From Neorhodopirellula pilleata (GTDB taxonomy: Bacteria; Planctomycetota; Planctomycetia; Pirellulales; Pirellulaceae), in NCBI RefSeq assembly GCF_007859915.1, contig NZ_SJPM01000008.1, forward strand, positions 206,508-270,507: a stretch of DNA of 64,000 nt, in the 5' to 3' direction. Below are positions 26,601-32,600 of the stretch, piece after piece. Position 1 is the stretch's first letter. Every line of letters begins with the position of its first letter. A program made the translations under genes and the position numbers. The notes beneath the pieces are model-generated. The model did no database searches. It saw only the letters and a program-made list of their open reading frames with translations, and was not told the origin of the DNA.

Positions 26601-29600
26601 TTCCGGTCTTGGTCAACCCACCTCGATACACCTTTGTCGAGGATGGGGCTTTGACGACGACCAACCTCTTTGCCACGTCTGGACCGAACGTATTCATTAC
26701 ACCGGGACCGGCTACGGCTTTGGACGAGTTGGCACGACAAGGCGTGACGATCACCGTCACCCCCGCCGATCTTGGTTTGCACGCCGCGATGTTCTCGAGC
26801 TTGCCGACGGTCGATCGCTTCGGTCAGTTGACCGTATTCCCTCGGCCGAACGCGTTCGGAAGTGCGGTTTACAATATCAATGTGACCGACTTTGCCACCA
26901 CCGGATCGCCGCTGGCGACACCACAAACGGTCAGCTTCCCAATCACGGTCACGTTGACCGGTGTCAATGACGCACCGGTAGGCTTGCCGCAGCAGTTCAC
27001 GTTGGCGGAATATCAAGAGCGTGACAACCTTACCGGAGCATTGCGACCGCCGGTCGATCCGACCAATGCGGCCAACAGTGGAGATGGCTTCCGTGTCATC
27101 ACGGCGGCCGAATTGGTTGCCGGTTCGCTCGACGCCGTGTTTACGACGGCCCCGGATGCCCGATTCAACGAATCGGAACAAATGCAACGCGTGTTTGGTA
27201 TCGGATTACCGGGCGACGTCACCGCGCGGGTCTTCGCGACCGCTTTGACGTACACGTTCGACGGCACACAAGGTCGCGCGATCGCGGCGCCATTGACAAC
27301 CGCTCGCGGAACGATCGTTGCGGAGTTCATTCAAACGACCTTCGGCGATATGTCGACGGCACAATTGGATCGTTTGGTTTATGTCCCTAATCCGGGCTAC
27401 AATTCCAACGATGCGACGGTGCCAGCCGATCTGTTTACCTACTTCATCCAAGATTTCGGTGACGTCACCATTCCCGGTGGTGCCGATGACCCGCTTGGAG
27501 TTTCGGCTCCTCACACCGGTGTCGGCGGGATCGCCCCGAACAACGGAATTGGCCTGCCCGCGACGGTGAGCCTCACCGTCACCCCGGTCAATGACGTGCC
27601 GGTCGTTCCGAATTTCAACACGATCAACGCGACCTACCAATTTGCCGAGGGTGCCTCGACGACATTCTCGACATCCGTCTTCCCGGTCGGCCAAACGATC
27701 CTACCAGGCGAACCAGGTAGCGAAGAGTTGATTACCCAAGACGTCACGATCACGTTGACGCCGAGCGGAAATGCCAATGATCCGAATGTGATTTTGTCAC
27801 AAGCGATCTTTACCAGCGGACCGACGCTAACCCGCGGTGGTCAGCTCAACTTCACGACCGCCAACGACGCGTTCGGCACGGTCGAATTCGACGTCACGAT
27901 CCAGGATCGCAGCGTCACCGGCCTAGTCGGGTCACTCGATCCGAATACTCGAACGGTGACTCGTAAGATCACCATCGCGATCGCGCCGCAAAATGATACG
28001 CCGTTTGCTCCGAACCATGACGGTAATTCGAACGCTCTCTTTGCGTTGAACGAGTACCGCGAACTCACCAATGGCACCGGCGTTGCCAACCCGGTTGGAA
28101 TCCAAAATGGAGATGGTTCCCGAACGATTACAGCAGCCAGTTTGATCGCCGGCGCTCGAGCAAACATTAACGAGAATCCGAACAATCCGAGTGGATTTGG
28201 TGAGGGCGATCTATCGACCCTGCGAATCTCCGCGATCGGATTACCGGGTGCGACGTTGAATGGCGCGGTACGAGCGTCTAGCCAAACCTATGCCGAAACC
28301 CCAGTTGGCTCGGGAATTTTCCGAGCGACCGCGAACCTGACCACGCGTAACGGCGGTCTGGTGATCACCTTCGAACGTGATGGTGGGAATACGCCGGGAT
28401 CCGAACGATTCGTTTCGGCGGTCTACACCCCGCGTCCGAACTACAACTCGTCGCTGCCGTTCGAGGCCGGTGATCAGTTCACGTTCTTTGTCGAGGATTC
28501 TGGCGACGATAACATCCCAGGCGGTCCTGGTGCGTTGACGAGTGCTCCTGGCACGGTCACGATGCGGGTCACCTCAACCAACGACGTGCCGACCTTCACG
28601 CAGTCGACGGCTCCGGTCATCTTGAATGAACAATCCGGAACGGGCACCAATCCGCCGCCGACGTTCTTCCAGCCGAACTACGTGACCAATATCGTTCCTG
28701 GTCCGACGACGGCGTTGGATGAAGCATCGCAAACGGTTGTGTTCCGATTCCAACATTACTTGGACAACACGACGCCACGTGCGACGTCTCCGCTATTCCG
28801 GGATCAGCCCACGATTTCGCCTAACGGCTTGCTCGCGGTGTTCCCGAATGCCAATGTCTCTGGTTTCGAACGTGTCGTCTTCCGCGTGATGGATGGCAAC
28901 CCGACCCAGGACTTCCCGACCCCCGCTCAACTCAATGCGCAGGGAATCGCTTGGCAAGACATTACCGTCAATATCAATGTCAACTCGGTCAACGATCCTC
29001 CGATCTTGAACACCGACGCCAACAACCCGAATGCCGGTGAACAGACGGTACCATTGGCCAAGGTTGGAAGCGGTGACAAGGCTTACGAGGTCCTCGCCGA
29101 CGGCACTTTGATTCTGACACTGAGCGAAGACAACGCGAACTTTGAAAACGTGTTCTTCGATGACACGAATGTTCCGGGTATCGCAGCTTTGCCGTCGTTA
29201 GAATCTCGAGCGATCAACGGTGTGGTTCCTTATCGCATCCGAGTCGAAGCCGTTAACGGCCCGCTCAACGGATTGCCACCAGGGCTCTTGGATCTGTATC
29301 TACCAGGCCCCGCCGATGAGCAATTGTCCCAAACGATGAGCCTCACCGATGACTTCGGTACGATCAGTGGCACCGACCGTTTAACCGACTTGGGCGGACG
29401 ATTGGTGAAGGAGGTTTACAATGACGGAAACGGTAACCCGGTGTTGTTCTCGCTGTTGTATTATCCACCGACTGACGTCAATGAAGTGAATGACATCCCG
29501 GATACCTTCCGATACGTCGTCCGGGACAACGAGGGTGCGACCATCCAAGGTAACGTTCGCTTGGTTCTCAAACCGGTGAATGATGCCCCGGTCTTCACGC

Positions 29601-32600
29601 TGACAACCAATCCGATTCAGACCACCGAAGATTCGGTTGCTGGAGTCACGTTCAATCTGCTGCAGTCGCAAGGGGCGGGACGTCCGACCGCGACCGACGA
29701 AAACGATCCGGTCAATGGCCAAACGGTGACGTACACGCTCGTGCCCGTTGGCATGACGCCGGCTCAGATCAACGACGCCTTCACCACGCCTCCGACTGTC
29801 AACTCTCAAGGGCGTTTGACATTCGTGGCGGCGGAAAACGTAAGTGGTACCTTCACGTTCGAAATCACTTCACGTGATTCGGGCGAACCGACCGCGGTAG
29901 GTGGTGCTCAGCCTAACGGACGAGGCGACGTGAGTGTGTCTCATCTGCCAGGGGACGTGATCCCACAGTTCTCGTTCACGATCCTGGCGGTTAACGATGC
30001 CCCGGTCTTGAAGGCGGGTGAAAGTGACACGCTTGCCGTTCCAACTCGAGAGGACATCGCGATCAGCTTCACCGCTGCTTCGCTAACCGACGCGTTCCAA
30101 GGCGGACCAACGGTTGGTGCAGGCCTCGACACAGAAGTCGGACAAGTCGTTAGCGTCGTCCCAGGCTCGGGACTACCGACCGTCGACGGTGCATTTATCA
30201 CACTGCCTAGTGGCGGAACCTTGACGCTCAATGGTGCGAACTACGATTACGTTCCTGCGCTCAATTTCGTCGGTACCGAGACGATCGTCTACATGGTAAC
30301 CGATGATGGTGTCGTCGATTCGCCCAATGTGCCCGCGACGCTGGCCCTGACGACTACGGCGGTCAACGATAAACCTGTCTTGGCCCCTGGGGCAACCTTG
30401 AGCATCAGCAATCTCCTCGAGAACGCTGGGGTTCAATCGGTTCCGAACTGGTTGCAACGAGTTCTTGCCGGCCCGAGTAACGAGAGTGGACAAACACTCC
30501 CGCCAGCTAACGCGGTCATTACGCCACGAGAGATTTCGACCGGTGTCTTCGATCAAGAGTTCAGTCGATTGTTCGAAGGAATTATCGGTTCGGCAGCGAA
30601 CGTGACCGTCGGTGCCAATGGCAGCCTCAACTTCACCGTCGCTCCGAACGTCTCGGGAACAGCATTGTTGACTTTGACGGTCATGGACGATGGCCCGAAT
30701 GATTCCGCCAACGGCGACGTCAATACGGCTTCGTTCGATTTCGAAATTGTGATCGGGGATATCAACGATCCACCGACGTTCAATCCAGTGATCGCGGATC
30801 CGTTCACCGTTCTGGAAGATTCCGGTTTCAACTCGGCACAGTATGCCAATACGATCAGTGCTGGGCCGAATGAAATTCAGGATGTTGACTTCATCGTTAC
30901 CGTGCCTTCGGCCGGCCAAACGCTGTTCACCTCGACGGGTCAACCAGCCATCGACGACAACGGGCAACTGACCTTTACGCTTGCTCCGAATGCCTCCGGT
31001 CAAACGACGGTTTCGGTTGTCCTGCAAGATGAGTTCGGTGCCCAGTCGCAGCCCGATACGTTCACGATTGTGGTCACCGGAAACGATGACAATGCAGTTG
31101 CGAACGACGACGGTACGAATGGCGAATTCACCACCACCGAGGACGCGATCGCGACCTTCTCGATCGATGACCTACTCGCCAATGATGTCGACGTCGACGG
31201 ATTCAATACGATTCGCGTCTTTGAAGGCCAAGGTGGCTTCCTAAGCATTAGCCCGAACGATGCGTTGGTGACGTACAATCCGACGACAAGAATCGTGTCT
31301 TACAATCCGCTGCAGTCTCCGACTCTTCAAGCCTTGCCGAGCTCCTCGGTCAGCCAAGTGGTGACGTTCCGGTACACGCTTCAAAATGATGACGGATCGG
31401 CTGGTGACACCGCCACGGTGTCAATCACGCTGACCGGCGTCAACGACGCGCCAGTTGCTGACAACGATGTCATTTCAGTTCGCATGCAAGACGACGGCAA
31501 CGGTGGATTCACGGCTCAGCCGCTGACGAACGCCGGCAATTCGATTTACGAGGGCGATTTGGATATCGACACCGGCGACCGTGTTGTCTTTGGCAGCATG
31601 TTCAATCCGGCCGACATCACGACGTCGTTCCAAGTCGTCTTGGAACCGCAATTCGGAAGCGTTGCTTTCAACTCGATTACCGGTGACGTCTCCTATACGC
31701 CTGGACCTAATTTCCCCGGCGAAGATTCGTTCCGTTACACGATCGCGGATTCAAACGGGCAACCAAGCGCTCCAGCGACCGTGCGAGTGGTCACGCGACC
31801 GACGACGGATACTCCAACGGTCAACCAAATCGTCACCGGCACCGCGGTGGGAGGACAAGCGGTCATCAATCTCAACGATGTGTTTGTCGCCCAATCCCCA
31901 TTGGATCTGACATCCATCCAGATCACCTCGGGACCGACCAACGGCACCGCGGCGATCGTCAATGGTCAGATCGTCTACACGCCGAACCCGGCTGTTGTCG
32001 ATGATCCATCCACTCCGAACGTAGACGAATCCGCCCCTGCCTACACCGGTCCGGACCAATTGACGTTCGTGGTGAGTGACCAGAACGGAATCTCTAGCGA
32101 TCCCGTGACGATCAACTTCAATACGACGAACTTCCCGCAAACCAACCCTGCTGAGCCATGCGACGTCAACCAAGACGGCACCGTCACTGCTCTGGATGCG
32201 TTGTTGATCATTAACCTGCTCAACAACCGCCAAGGCGCTCAGGCGAATGGAATTCCGATTGCGGACGTCCTCAACGACGACTTCTTCTACGATACGTCCG
32301 ATGACGGAGTCGTCACCGAGTTGGATGCCTTGCGTGTCATCAACAAGTTGAACTTGCAGGACGCTGGTGCTGGTAATCCAGAGCCGCTCGCTCCTGCTGG
32401 CAATCGCTCGTCCGTCACCACGAAGGCAACGCCGACCGTTGAGTTCCAAATCCTCTCAAGCGGATCGAAGTTCGTCGGTGGGTCGGAAAGCTCGTCCGGC
32501 GAAATCGATGTACTCGACTTGATTGCCAACGATCAAATCAAGAGCCAATCGGGGTCTGATAACGTTGATGATCGAACCGCGAGTCTCGACGCGGCCATCA

